Of a DNA stretch of 64,000 nucleotides, positions 1-9,525 are shown one piece after another. The notes under the pieces were generated by a model. That model saw nothing but the letters and a program-made list of their open reading frames with translations. It searched no databases and had not been told where the DNA came from. A program made the position numbers and the translations under genes. The DNA is from JABAQJ01 sp046327745 (GTDB lineage: Bacteria > Gemmatimonadota > Gemmatimonadetes > Gemmatimonadales > Gemmatimonadaceae), in contig JAXLXV010000007.1 in NCBI GenBank assembly GCA_046327745.1, forward strand, positions 434,001 to 498,000, written 5' to 3'. Numbering within the stretch: position 1 is the stretch's first letter; each line of letters starts with the position of its first letter.

Positions 1-153
1 CGAGTCGTCTGGGTGGACGCTGCCGATGCGGCGCTGACCGCGACTCCAACCGACGCGGAATCAGGGTGGACAGGTGCGTTACTCGGGCGTTCGCCGGTCG
101 CTCGGCATGAAATGCTCGCCCCTATCAGACAGGTGCACGCCACCGCGTTGTAG
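1..153 (+). CDS. Possible 3' end of a gene cut by the window edge
   Basis: Frame 1 is open from base 1 to a TAG at 151-153, giving about 50 residues that end in a short Ala/Leu-rich tail. About two thirds of its codons end in G or C, a little lower than in the neighbouring genes. I do not recognise the protein. It may be the C-terminus of a gene starting outside the window, or a chance open frame. Confidence 0.3.
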   Translation, partial: RVVWVDAADAALTATPTDAESGWTGALLGRSPVARHEMLAPIRQVHATAL

Positions 154-451
154 AGGTTCACTGACGGCACCTGTCCTCCGGCCTTTAGGCATATGCTGGT
201 AGGTGTGCCGCGGCGATCACATGGCATTCGAATGCCAGCGAACTATGGTGTCGGCACGGAGTGAAGTCTGCGATGGCTTGGGTGGTTCGTAAAGACCTGC
301 CGATTCTGTCGCGCACCTGCAACAGTGTCAATCGTTCATCGCTCATGAACCGAAGCAACGTGCTTCGTTAGGCTGAAGAGAGTGAGGGTGCGAGCGCTCG
401 GCAATCCTGGCGCGCCTGCTGTATCTTGAGACCAAGCCATCGGGAGCGCGC
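154..451. other. Intergenic region upstream of tam
   Basis: About 300 bases without a convincing gene. One copy of the dispersed GTTAGGC word lies at 367-373. A GGGAG ribosome-binding site at 442-446 sits five bases before the tam ATG. I see no clear promoter hexamers or hairpin. Confidence 0.5.
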
Positions 452-1228
452 ATGTCTGCTGACTGGAGTCCGGATCAGTATCTTCGATTCGCCGACGCGC
501 GACTGCGTCCGGCACTGGACCTCATCGCGCGGGTCACCCTGGACCCGCCGCGCCCGCGCACGATCTACGACCTGGGCTGCGGCACCGGAAACATCACCAA
601 GCTCCTGAAGACGCGCTGGCCAGACGCCGACGTCACGGGGATCGACAGCTCCGCCGAGATGTTGGCGAGGGCGGCCGCTGAAACACCAGGGGTGCGATGG
701 GTTGAGGGGAGCGTGGACGCGTGGAAGGCCCCGACCCCCGTCGACCTGGTCTTCAGCAACGCCGCCTTGCACTGGATACCGGAGCACGCCACGCTCTTTC
801 CACATCTGGCACGGCAGGTTGCACCCGGCGGAGTGCTTGCCGTACAGATGCCGCGGAACTTCGCCGCACCGTCGCATACGGGAATCTTCGAGACGGCTCG
901 GTCGGGCACGTGGCGCGAACGACTGGAACCCCTCATCCGCGAAACGCCCGTGCTGTCGCCAGCGGAGTATTTCGCGCTCCTCCACGAGTTCGGCGACGTC
1001 GACATCTGGGAGACGGAATACTTGCAGATCTTGCGCGGTCCAGACCCGGTCAAGGAGTGGACCAAGGGAACCTGGCTTCGCCCATTCTTGGCCGCGCTCG
1101 ACAGCTCAGAGAGCCGCGAGTTCGAATCGCAGTATGCTAGCCGCATGCGCGCTGCGTATCCTCCCCGGGCAGATGGCCTAACGCTTTTCCCCTTCCGGCG
1201 TCTCTTCATCGTGCTCAAGCGAAGCTGA
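452..1228 (+). CDS. tam: Trans-aconitate 2-methyltransferase
   Basis: A SAM-dependent class I methyltransferase of 258 residues, the usual Tam length. The SAM-binding motif I reads DLGCGTGN near residue 41, followed by the acidic loop GIDSS near 65. The Tam-typical segments NAALHWIP and LAVQMPRN are both present. In E. coli Tam methylates trans-aconitate, a by-product that inhibits aconitase, in the cytoplasm. The ATG at 452 is chosen because GGGAG precedes it by five bases. It stands alone, with the next gene on the same strand 120 bases away. Confidence 0.9.
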   Translation: MSADWSPDQYLRFADARLRPALDLIARVTLDPPRPRTIYDLGCGTGNITKLLKTRWPDADVTGIDSSAEMLARAAAETPGVRWVEGSVDAWKAPTPVDLVFSNAALHWIPEHATLFPHLARQVAPGGVLAVQMPRNFAAPSHTGIFETARSGTWRERLEPLIRETPVLSPAEYFALLHEFGDVDIWETEYLQILRGPDPVKEWTKGTWLRPFLAALDSSESREFESQYASRMRAAYPPRADGLTLFPFRRLFIVLKRS

Positions 1229-1349
1229 CGAGAGCCCTTCCAGAGGCGTGCGCGGCGGACGGTCAGCCCACATATTCCGTCGATCACGGACCGCCGCACT
1301 GCGGCACGCGCAGCCCGTTGCGGACTCTTGGACGAAGGAGAATGCAGGT

Positions 1350-2249
1350 ATGTCCCGCCACATACGGTTCACGACGTACGCGCTCGCCATCTTCACTGGC
1401 ACCGCGATAACTGGCTCATTGGGCGCGCAGTCACCGGCCCGCCCACCGATGGACGCCGCGTGGGACTCCGTCGGCCGCATTTTGCAAACGCCGCCGGCGC
1501 CAAACGCCGGGTACGTCCGTTTCAACTTCCCACGTCGCGACATTTCGCTCACACTCGGCGGCGTGCAGGTGGCGCCAGCGCTTGCGCTGGGCGCGTGGGC
1601 TGGTTTCAGTGGTTCCGTATCGAACGCGACGATGATGGGCGACTTGGTGGTGCTGGCCGGAGAGCTCAAGCCGGTGTTGGCCGAGTTCGCGCATCAGCAC
1701 ATCGGCGTCACGGCCATCCACAATCATCTGGCTGGCGAGGCGCCAACCATCACGTACGTGCACTTCCACGCCATGGGCGACGCATTGACGCTGGCGGGGA
1801 GGCTGAATGACGTGCTGGCGAAGACGTCCACGCCGCGCCCAGTCGTTGCCAGCACGCAACCCGTGACGGCGGATACGGCGCGCGTGTTCAAGGCGCTCGG
1901 TGCGCAGGGGCGCGCGTCAGGGAATGTCGTCCAGCTGTCGTTCATGTTGGTGTCCGAGCCCGTGACCATGCATGGTGCATCCCTGACACCGGCACTGGCC
2001 TACGGAACTCCGATCAACCTGCAGTTCGTCAGCGACAACCGATTGGTAGCCACCGGCGACTTCTCAGTGCTCGGCGCCAAGGTCGACGGCGTGTTGACCG
2101 CGCTCGCGACGAACGGCATTACGGCGACCGCCGTCCACTCCCACCTGGTCGGTGAAACGCCGCACATCTACTACGTCCATTTCTGGGCCGATGGGTCAGT
2201 TGACGACGTGCTGCGTGGACTTCGCGCGGCGGTTGATGCTGGCCGATAG
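1350..2249 (+). CDS. Exported LppY/LpqO family protein (DUF1259, two repeats)
   Basis: The 299-residue protein begins with a signal peptide ending in LGA-Q (about residue 26), so it should be exported. It holds two copies of the DUF1259 unit; the clearest sign is the paired motif HNHLAGEAP..TYVHF and HSHLVGETP..YYVHF, about 140 residues apart. The family is named after mycobacterial LppY and LpqO, whose function is unknown; the clustered histidines suggest metal binding, which is inference. The ATG at 1350 has GAAGGAG nine bases upstream. The stop lies inside the next gene, so the two are probably co-translated. Confidence 0.8.
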   Translation: MSRHIRFTTYALAIFTGTAITGSLGAQSPARPPMDAAWDSVGRILQTPPAPNAGYVRFNFPRRDISLTLGGVQVAPALALGAWAGFSGSVSNATMMGDLVVLAGELKPVLAEFAHQHIGVTAIHNHLAGEAPTITYVHFHAMGDALTLAGRLNDVLAKTSTPRPVVASTQPVTADTARVFKALGAQGRASGNVVQLSFMLVSEPVTMHGASLTPALAYGTPINLQFVSDNRLVATGDFSVLGAKVDGVLTALATNGITATAVHSHLVGETPHIYYVHFWADGSVDDVLRGLRAAVDAGR

Positions 2250-4515
2250 TTCTTCTCGGCCTTCGCGGCCGCATTTACCGCGACGACGCACGACAACGGT
2301 TCGGTTGCTGCTGGCGAGCGGTTGCGTCGCCGTACTTCTCGTTGGAAGACCGGCCCACAGTCAGGTGGCCCCCCTTCGAAAAGATCCGGATGACACGACG
2401 CCGCACGCCGTCAGGGCCAGCAGGTCTGGTAGCGTCGTGACAATCGACGGTGTGTTGAACGAACCGGTGTGGACGACTGCAGACTCCATCTGGCGCTTGA
2501 CCCAGGTGGAGCCGATCCAGGGAGATGAGCCCACGGCCCGGACGACCATCCGGATCCTGATGTCCATGGACGCGTTGATGATCGGTGTTCGCGCGGACTA
2601 TAGCCCCGGAGTGCGCGTCGTAGGATTTGCACGAGATCGCGACGCCCAACTGCAGAACGAGGATCACGTCAAGATCGTGCTGGACACGTATCTCGATGGC
2701 CGGTCTGGGTATGTCTTTGCCGTGAATCCTAACGGCGCTCGGTATGACGCGTTGGTCGCCAACCAGGGCGAAGGAGAAAACGCGAACTGGGACGGCGTAT
2801 GGGAGGCGCGAACGTCACGCGATTCGTTAGGCTGGACGGCGGAGATCCGAATCCCGCTCAAGTCATTGCTCTTCCGGCGTGGGTTGACCCAGTGGGGACT
2901 GAATGTGCAGCGTCGCATTCAAGCCCTGCAGGAGACCGATCGATGGAACGGCGCGTCGCGCGACTACAAGGTGACCCAGACCGCTCGCGCCGGTCGGTTG
3001 GTCGATCTTCCACCGTTTGACCTGGGACTCGGATTGAGTATCCGTCCCGCGCTCACGACGGGCGCGGGTTACGCCGGCCCCGATTCCTCACTGGAAGGCC
3101 GGCACGACGTCAGCCTCGACGTCACCCAGCGTCTTGGCGCCAACACCCTGGGCTCTCTCACGGTAAATACCGACTTCGCGGAGACCGAGGTCGACACGCG
3201 ACGGACCAACCTCACTCGATTCTCCCTCTTCTTTCCAGAGAAGCGCACGTTCTTTCTAGAGGGCGCCGACATCTTCGATTTCGGCAGCAACCTTGGTGAT
3301 GATCTGCGAGCGTTCAACAGTCGGACCATTGGACTGATTGGCGACGTGCGCGTGCCGATCGATGTGGGCGGCAAGGTCAATGGCCGGCTCGGCGGCACCA
3401 ACTTTGGCGCGCTCGTCCTTCGAACCGGCGATGTGAACGACTCGATCGTTGCGCCGGCGAGCAATATCGGTGTGCTTCGACTCAAGCAGAACATCCTGGG
3501 CGAATCGACCGTGGGAGTCATCGGAGAATTCGGTGATCCCCTCGGCGCCCGTCATAGTTGGACAACCGGCGCCGACTTCGTGTACCACACGTCGCGTTGG
3601 CTTGGCAGCAAGAACCTGACGGTGGGCGCATGGGGAATGGCAACGGACCGTGACTCGCTCGTCGGACGGAAGACGTCGTTCGGTGGACTGATTGATTACC
3701 CGAATGACCTGTGGGACACGTCGCTCTCTTACAAGTGGATTGGCGATGGGTTTGTGCCGTCGCTTGGATTTGTCCCGCGCACGGGAGTCCAGGTCGTTCG
3801 TTTTGCCTCCACCTTTCAGCCCCGTCCGCGTCGACCGATTGGCCCTTTGCGCGTGCGGCAGATGTTTCATGAGTTCGAGTCGTCGCTGGTCACCGACCTG
3901 GATCGACGATGGCTGAGCTATTCCGTGTTCACGGCACCGATCAATTGGCGTCTGGAGAGCGGTGATCGCTTCGAGTTCAACATCGTTCCGCAAGGGGAGC
4001 GCCTGGACGAGCCGTTCGAAATCGTCGACGGCGTGACTATCGCGCCTGGCAAGTATTCGTTTGTGCGGTATCGGCTGGAGGGTGGGTTGGCCACAAAGCG
4101 CCGACTCTCCGGGCAATACACGTGGCGGTTCGGCCAGTTCTACGACGGCACTTTGGACCAGTTCCAGGTCACGACTAGCTGGAAGCCATCGTCCCTCGTG
4201 ATCGTGGAGTTCTCAGGTGAACGCAACTACGGCCGCCTGCGAGCTGGGGATTTCACGACGAGCGTCCTCGGCACGCGGGTGCGGGTGAACATATCGTCCA
4301 CGTTGCAGCTCAACACGTATGTGCAGTACGACAGTGACACGCGCTCCATGGGATCCAACACGCGCATGCGCTGGACGTTCTCGCCGTTAGGCGAGCTCTT
4401 CGTCGTGTACAATCACAACCTGTCGCACGACCTGACCGCCGATCAGACCACGCGCCGTCTGGCCTTCGCGTCCAACCAGTTGCTGGCGAAGGTACAGTAC
4501 GCCTTCCGCTATTGA
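2236..4515 (+). CDS. DUF5916 outer-membrane protein with CBM9-like N-terminal domain
   Basis: After a signal peptide (hydrophobic stretch, then AHS-Q) the protein has an N-terminal CBM9-like beta-sandwich (IDGVLNEPVW near residue 70) and a long DUF5916 region rich in alternating aromatic and polar residues. It ends in the aromatic signature F-R-Y expected of an outer-membrane beta-barrel. Total length is about 759 residues. The ATG at 2236 overlaps the end of the DUF1259 gene by 14 bases, which implies translational coupling; starts further upstream would lie deep in that gene. Members are often annotated as carbohydrate-binding family 9-like proteins, but no substrate is established. Confidence 0.8.
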   Translation: MLADSSSRPSRPHLPRRRTTTVRLLLASGCVAVLLVGRPAHSQVAPLRKDPDDTTPHAVRASRSGSVVTIDGVLNEPVWTTADSIWRLTQVEPIQGDEPTARTTIRILMSMDALMIGVRADYSPGVRVVGFARDRDAQLQNEDHVKIVLDTYLDGRSGYVFAVNPNGARYDALVANQGEGENANWDGVWEARTSRDSLGWTAEIRIPLKSLLFRRGLTQWGLNVQRRIQALQETDRWNGASRDYKVTQTARAGRLVDLPPFDLGLGLSIRPALTTGAGYAGPDSSLEGRHDVSLDVTQRLGANTLGSLTVNTDFAETEVDTRRTNLTRFSLFFPEKRTFFLEGADIFDFGSNLGDDLRAFNSRTIGLIGDVRVPIDVGGKVNGRLGGTNFGALVLRTGDVNDSIVAPASNIGVLRLKQNILGESTVGVIGEFGDPLGARHSWTTGADFVYHTSRWLGSKNLTVGAWGMATDRDSLVGRKTSFGGLIDYPNDLWDTSLSYKWIGDGFVPSLGFVPRTGVQVVRFASTFQPRPRRPIGPLRVRQMFHEFESSLVTDLDRRWLSYSVFTAPINWRLESGDRFEFNIVPQGERLDEPFEIVDGVTIAPGKYSFVRYRLEGGLATKRRLSGQYTWRFGQFYDGTLDQFQVTTSWKPSSLVIVEFSGERNYGRLRAGDFTTSVLGTRVRVNISSTLQLNTYVQYDSDTRSMGSNTRMRWTFSPLGELFVVYNHNLSHDLTADQTTRRLAFASNQLLAKVQYAFRY

Positions 4516-4560
4516 CGGCGTCGCGCCGAGCGGGAACGGACAGCCCGAAAGGCGGATGAC

Positions 4561-5481
4561 CTAGCGCAGTCGGGCGAACAACTCCTTCAGGGCGTCCGTG
4601 ACCAAGGGCCAACTGCTCGAGGCGGGGTTGATGATCTCGAAGTGCCCAGCGTCCGGCGCCTCAACCACACGGACGCCTTGGTCTCCAGCGGCGATTGCTC
4701 GAGCCAGGTACGACCTTCCGACCGGCCCCCAGCTCCGATCATGCGCGCCAATGACCAACACACTCGGCACCGTCACCGGTGCCAGCTGCATCAATGACGT
4801 GACGGCGTAGCGATCCGGGTGCTCACTGGGTGAACCGCCCATGAGCTTATCGATGACGTGGTCACAGACACCATTGCTTTGCAACCCCTCCAGGTCCGGC
4901 GCAGGTGCGAGGCCCAGCACACCACGGATGACCAACGGGTCAGGCGAGAACAACTCTGACGTCGGCGGAATCTTCCGGCGTGACGCCAACCAGAGCGCAA
5001 ACTCGCCGCCGGCCGAGTGCCCGGCAGCCACAACTCGTCGCAGGTCGAGCGAGTACTTGCCAGCAATTTGGCGAAGGTAGTCCGCGCCCTTGGCGATGTC
5101 CTGAAAGGTCCCTGGCCATCCCCCGCCCTCGTCACCCACGCGTCGATATTCCAGGCTCCACACGGCATACCCCGCGTCGGCTAACCCCTGCTCGGCGGCT
5201 TCGGCGTGCGTGATGTTATACTCGGACAACCAGCATCCCCCGTGGATGAATACCACGACCTGATGCGGTCCGGCAGACTTGGGAAGGCGCAGGTTCCCGA
5301 ACTGCAGTGGCCCCGGACCGTACGGGATGCGGGCATCCGGGGGAGGCGCGGACAAGGACGTCAGGTCTGCCGACGTCATGATCTTTTGCGCCGACAGCGG
5401 CGCGGTGAGGCTGACGGCTGCCATCCCGAAGAGCAGCCGCGACACCCGAAAGGCGGTGGTGGAGCGCACGTTGAGCCACAT
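4561..5481 (-). CDS. Exported alpha/beta hydrolase, kynurenine formamidase/esterase-like
   Basis: The protein has about 306 residues with a signal peptide ending LSA-Q. The oxyanion motif HGGCW and the nucleophile elbow GHSAGG mark a serine hydrolase of the BD-FAE or kynurenine formamidase-like group. An Asp in GAHD and the final His in DAGHFE complete a plausible triad. The ATG at 5481 is preferred because it gives the signal peptide; the frame stays open upstream to 5676, so the start is not certain and no strong ribosome site is seen. It is convergent with the DUF5916 gene, with 45 bases between the stops. Substrate unknown. Confidence 0.75.
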   Translation of the reverse strand: MWLNVRSTTAFRVSRLLFGMAAVSLTAPLSAQKIMTSADLTSLSAPPPDARIPYGPGPLQFGNLRLPKSAGPHQVVVFIHGGCWLSEYNITHAEAAEQGLADAGYAVWSLEYRRVGDEGGGWPGTFQDIAKGADYLRQIAGKYSLDLRRVVAAGHSAGGEFALWLASRRKIPPTSELFSPDPLVIRGVLGLAPAPDLEGLQSNGVCDHVIDKLMGGSPSEHPDRYAVTSLMQLAPVTVPSVLVIGAHDRSWGPVGRSYLARAIAAGDQGVRVVEAPDAGHFEIINPASSSWPLVTDALKELFARLR

Positions 5482-5693
5482 GGGCAAAACAAAACGACCG
5501 GGGAGTCTGCCTGTCAACGCTGGTGCCCGCGTCCCGAAGGTCTCACCGATCCGGTAATGGCGAAGTCCTGCTCGAACGACCAAGATACCTCGTGCGTTGC
5601 GCTCGCTGACTGTGCTCAATTCACGGAGCGTCCAAGCCGCGGGTGCACGCCACACCGATGGCTTGCCATGCCACACCGCTTACGGAGTCGTTC

Positions 5694-6917
5694 GTGACCT
5701 TGTCGCCGAAACATCGAAAGGAACTCGCCGCGCGCGTGCGTCGCACACTGGCCCGTGACCGCGCCGACATGGTCGACTTCGCCTCGGCATTGATTCGGAT
5801 TCCCAGCGAGAATCCACCAGGACGGTCATACGGCCCATGCGCGACGCTGATCGCGAAACAGCTGCGAGAACTCGGTCTTCAGGTTCGCACGGTGAACCCG
5901 ACGGGCGAAGGCCCGTGTGTGAGTGGCACGTTCGGCGAGCGGGGACGCGCGCTGTATTTCAGCGGACACTATGACGTGGTGCCGGCCCAAGCCACCGACC
6001 TGTTCAAGCCAGCGGTCCGAAAGGCGAACCTGCACGGACGCGGCGCGGCCGACATGAAAGGCGGTATTGCCGGCATGGCGTTCGCCGTTCGCGCCCTGGC
6101 GGCTTCCGGGTTTGAGCCGACGGGGCGACTCATCTCGATATCGGTGCCTGATGAAGAGACCTCCGGTCCACGCGGGACCGTCGCCCTCGCGAACGCTGGC
6201 CTGATCGAGCGGGACGCGCTTGGCATGCTGACGATGGAGCCAACGAGTGGCGTGGTGTGGAATGCCAATCGCGGCGTGATCTCGATGCGGTTCGAGGTCC
6301 GCGGCAAGCCGGCGCACGTGGGGCTCCACTTCCGCGGCGTGAACGCCTTCAAGGGCATGTTGTCGGTCGCCGAGCAGCTGCGCGCCCTGGAGTCTGAGGT
6401 ATCGGAACGACGCACGGCGTTTCACATCAGCCCCGAGGCCGCACGCCGCTCCGTGTTGCTGATGGGCGGCGAGCTGTCCGGCGGCCACAACTTCAACGTC
6501 GTTCCCGATCGCGTCACGTTCACCGTGGATCGGCGCACCAACCCAGAGGAAGACTTCGACCGCGAACGCCAGCGGTTGTTGGACATTGTCGCCAATGCCC
6601 GCCGCGACGGAATTCAGTGCACGGCGGAGATCACACAGGAGGGGCGGTCAGCCGCAACCCCTGACAACGGTCCACTTGGCAAGGCCCTGTCGGCGGGCAT
6701 CCGCGGCGTCACGGGACGAACGGCGCGTTTCGAGATCTGTCCGGGCGTGCTGGAGACGCGTCACTACAGTGCCTTGGGGATCCCAGCCCTTGCCTATGGC
6801 CCTGGCCTGCTTTCGGTCTCGCATGGCCCTAACGAGTTTGTCTCGGTGGACAAGATGGTACAGTGCGCGGAGGTATACGCTCTCACCGCCATGCGCCTGT
6901 TGTCTGGGCCGGCCTAA
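5694..6917 (+). CDS. M20 family metallopeptidase (ArgE/DapE-like)
   Basis: A zinc-dependent M20 amidohydrolase or peptidase of about 407 residues with no signal peptide. The metal and catalytic motifs are GHYDVVPA, GRGAADMKGG, PDEETSG and a terminal SHGPNEF histidine; the central part is the lid/dimerisation domain. The family hydrolyses acyl-amino acids or short peptides in the cytoplasm. GTG at 5694 is chosen because GGAG lies six bases upstream; the frame is open from a GTG at 5643. Its TAA shares bases with the TAG of the convergent gene, within one copy of the GCCTAAC word. Confidence 0.8.
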   Translation: MTLSPKHRKELAARVRRTLARDRADMVDFASALIRIPSENPPGRSYGPCATLIAKQLRELGLQVRTVNPTGEGPCVSGTFGERGRALYFSGHYDVVPAQATDLFKPAVRKANLHGRGAADMKGGIAGMAFAVRALAASGFEPTGRLISISVPDEETSGPRGTVALANAGLIERDALGMLTMEPTSGVVWNANRGVISMRFEVRGKPAHVGLHFRGVNAFKGMLSVAEQLRALESEVSERRTAFHISPEAARRSVLLMGGELSGGHNFNVVPDRVTFTVDRRTNPEEDFDRERQRLLDIVANARRDGIQCTAEITQEGRSAATPDNGPLGKALSAGIRGVTGRTARFEICPGVLETRHYSALGIPALAYGPGLLSVSHGPNEFVSVDKMVQCAEVYALTAMRLLSGPA

Positions 6918-8041
6918 CGGCAGGGTGCCATGGACCGGGATGCATCGATCCAGGAGGAACAGAGCACGCGGGCTTCACCCGACTGATCAACCGCGAACAC
7001 CCCTAGGCGCACACGCCGGTCCCGATAGAAGTCGAGCCGCATGAACCCTGGCTGGCTCGATGCGAGCCGCGTGCCCTTCACGGACGTCACCGGACCTTCG
7101 TGATTGTAGATCCCGGCGCCACTCACGAGCTGATACCGCGCCGGCCCGTTGGCGATCACCTGCTGCGTGTGCTCGTGCCCGGCGGCGTACACCAGCGGTG
7201 GCTGTTCTGCGAAGGCGCTCGCCAGCTCATCCCGAAAGACCTCATACGGGTGTCCACCCAGGTCCTGTCGGTATCCCCAGAGCTTCCGCCAAATGGGAAA
7301 GCCCAGCAGGAAATACTGCCGCCACGGTGCGAAGCCGCCGTGGGCACCGCCACTCGCGTACGGATGATGCGCGGCCACCACGACGTGTCGATCGCCGGCA
7401 TTGGCGATGGCCTCGCGGATTTGCCGCACGGCGCTCGCACTTGTGAAGGCGGCACATCCAGAGGTGCTGTTTGTCGGCTTGGGACCGCTCTGCAGCCACC
7501 ACTGACTATCGATCATCACCAGCAGCAACTGTCGTCCGATGGCGACGGTGTCTGGCCCGGGACAACCGCCCGTCGGGTGCATCGTGACAACACCGCCGCC
7601 CAGGTTGTTCACGCGTTGCGCCTGTCTCTTGATGGCCTCCCAGCCGTCGGGCCCCCAATGCGCCCAGTCGTGGTTCCCCGGCACGAAGTAGCCCCGTGCC
7701 CCGCGCTGCCGAACAAGACTCACCTGCGCATCCAAGCGCGCCGCAGCGAGCGAATACTCCTCGTCCGTTGAATCGGGAAGGCCACGGGGATAGACGTTGT
7801 CGCCGAGGAACACAACCACGCTGCGCGATGGATCCACGGCCAGCATGCGGTCGAGGGCAATGAACACCGGCTCCCGGTCCAGGTTGGGCGCCCCAGCGTC
7901 TCCGATCAGGTAGAGGGCGGTCTCTACGTCAGGTGACAGCTCCAACGTCGCGGGCGCCGGAGCGTGCGGCTCCATCGTCCGCGCACACCCCAACGTGCAA
8001 CAGCCCAACACCATCCCCAGCGTGAGATCCCGGAAAGCCAT
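6914..8041 (-). CDS. Metallophosphoesterase lipoprotein
   Basis: The first 20 residues form a lipoprotein signal with a cysteine after LG (LGC), so the mature protein should be membrane anchored. The calcineurin-like metal motifs follow in order: GDAG, LGDNVY, PGNHDW, and late histidines in AAHHPY and GHEHTQ. Length is about 375 residues. Such enzymes cleave phosphomono- or diesters outside the cytoplasm; the substrate cannot be told. The ATG at 8041 places the lipobox correctly. The stop overlaps that of the convergent M20 gene by about three bases. Confidence 0.82.
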   Translation of the reverse strand: MAFRDLTLGMVLGCCTLGCARTMEPHAPAPATLELSPDVETALYLIGDAGAPNLDREPVFIALDRMLAVDPSRSVVVFLGDNVYPRGLPDSTDEEYSLAAARLDAQVSLVRQRGARGYFVPGNHDWAHWGPDGWEAIKRQAQRVNNLGGGVVTMHPTGGCPGPDTVAIGRQLLLVMIDSQWWLQSGPKPTNSTSGCAAFTSASAVRQIREAIANAGDRHVVVAAHHPYASGGAHGGFAPWRQYFLLGFPIWRKLWGYRQDLGGHPYEVFRDELASAFAEQPPLVYAAGHEHTQQVIANGPARYQLVSGAGIYNHEGPVTSVKGTRLASSQPGFMRLDFYRDRRVRLGVFAVDQSGEARVLCSSWIDASRSMAPCR

Positions 8042-8101
8042 GTAGTTGGTAGTAAGGCCTGACTCGTCGTCCTTGGTACACGGCGCATGACGCCGCACCA
8101 A

Positions 8102-9403
8102 TTACGGACGAGAGTTAAGCCTCGGGGCTTTCTCGCGCGAGGGCTCCGCCGACATCCGGTTCAGCAGCACCGCCGCCATCGCCAGGGCACCCGTGCCAAT
8201 CGAGCGCTCGTCCGCCACATAGTCCGGGCTATGCGGCTGTCCATTCCAACCACGCGCCGCGTTGGCGACGCCGAGGAAGAAGAAGGTTCCGGGCACCTGT
8301 TCCTGGAATGAGCCGAAGTCTTCACTGAACGGGCCGGGGATGGACGTGAGGGTAGCCATAGCGGCGTCGCCTAACGTGCCGCGCACGGCGGCCATAGCCG
8401 ACGCGGTGAGCGCGGTATCGTTGGTAACGCCGGCAATCCAGCGCGCTTCGTATGACGCGGTCACGGTGACGCCGGACGGCACGACGCCCTGGAGACCGTG
8501 CTCGATGGTGCCCCTCACGCGTGCGCGGGACGCCGCGCTGGCCACGGAGATCGTCCCCTGCACATGGACCTGCGAGGCACCCGTCTGTGGTGGATTGAGC
8601 TGAACAAAGACAAAGTCCGTCGACTGTGAACCGTTGATCTGCGAGGCGTCGACCGTTCCCAAGGCCGCGATCGCCTGTGACACCGCGGACGCGGCAGCGG
8701 CCAGATTTCCGCTGCCCGAAAGCGCGACGTCGAAGCGATCGCGCCCGGCCATCATGGGACCTGGAGTGGTTCCCAATCTCCCGACCTCATACGGCGACGT
8801 GTGCAGTCCATAGATCGCTTGCGGCTGCAACGGTGCGAATACGCCATCGGCAAGCATCGCCTTCGCACCGGTCGCTCGTTCCTCGGCCGGCTGAAAGACG
8901 AACAGGACGCTACCCGCGATTGAGTCGCGCACCGCGTGGAGGACACTGGCCAGCGCCAACCCAATCGTGGTGTGGATGTCATGCCCGCAAATGTGTCGCA
9001 CACCGTTGGTCACCGACGGAAAGTCGACCGGATCGCGCGCCGTGGATGGCATGGCGTCCATGTCTGCGCGATAGGCGATGAGCGGGCCCGGCCGAGCGCC
9101 TCGCAGCAACGCCGCTACGCCATGCCCGCCCACGCCGGTCCGGACCTCCAGGCCCAAGGCACGCAGCTGGCTCGCGATCAGCTGCGACGTACGCACTTCG
9201 TTTCCGGACAGCTCGGGATGCCGGTGCAGATCGCGGCGCACGCCGATCCACTGTTGCTCATCCGCCTGAAGGAGCGCGCGGACCTGGTCCATCACCGGAC
9301 CGGTCGGTGTGACCACGGCAGGAGCAGGAGCCGCGGCTGATCCCTGACATGCGATCAGGATCAGGGCGGCAATAGCGATCGAGCGAGCGGCGTGAGCGGG
9401 CAC
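8102..9403 (-). CDS. M20D amidohydrolase lipoprotein (hippurate/IAA-amino acid hydrolase-like)
   Basis: The sequence DLHRHPELSGNE, ending of the cofactor region CGHDIHT and FQPAEE are hallmarks of the M20D aminoacylase group, which removes acyl groups from amino-acid conjugates using two metal ions. An N-terminal lipobox (L-I-A-C) anchors the enzyme outside the cytoplasm. The GTG at 9403 is chosen because AGAGG stands five bases upstream and the lipoprotein signal starts there; an upstream extension to 9643 lacks support. About 433 residues. It lies 61 bases before the phosphoesterase gene on the same strand and may be co-transcribed with it. Confidence 0.8.
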   Translation of the reverse strand: MPAHAARSIAIAALILIACQGSAAAPAPAVVTPTGPVMDQVRALLQADEQQWIGVRRDLHRHPELSGNEVRTSQLIASQLRALGLEVRTGVGGHGVAALLRGARPGPLIAYRADMDAMPSTARDPVDFPSVTNGVRHICGHDIHTTIGLALASVLHAVRDSIAGSVLFVFQPAEERATGAKAMLADGVFAPLQPQAIYGLHTSPYEVGRLGTTPGPMMAGRDRFDVALSGSGNLAAAASAVSQAIAALGTVDASQINGSQSTDFVFVQLNPPQTGASQVHVQGTISVASAASRARVRGTIEHGLQGVVPSGVTVTASYEARWIAGVTNDTALTASAMAAVRGTLGDAAMATLTSIPGPFSEDFGSFQEQVPGTFFFLGVANAARGWNGQPHSPDYVADERSIGTGALAMAAVLLNRMSAEPSREKAPRLNSRP

Positions 9404-9525
9404 CAAGACCTCTGAGCGGTTTGGTCCAGCGTAACGCACCGCGCAGTACAACCATACGCTTTCCTGACAGGGCGCGGCTGCTGAGGACGAACCGATGCGG
9501 AACCACGGACCGTGGGACCAACGCG

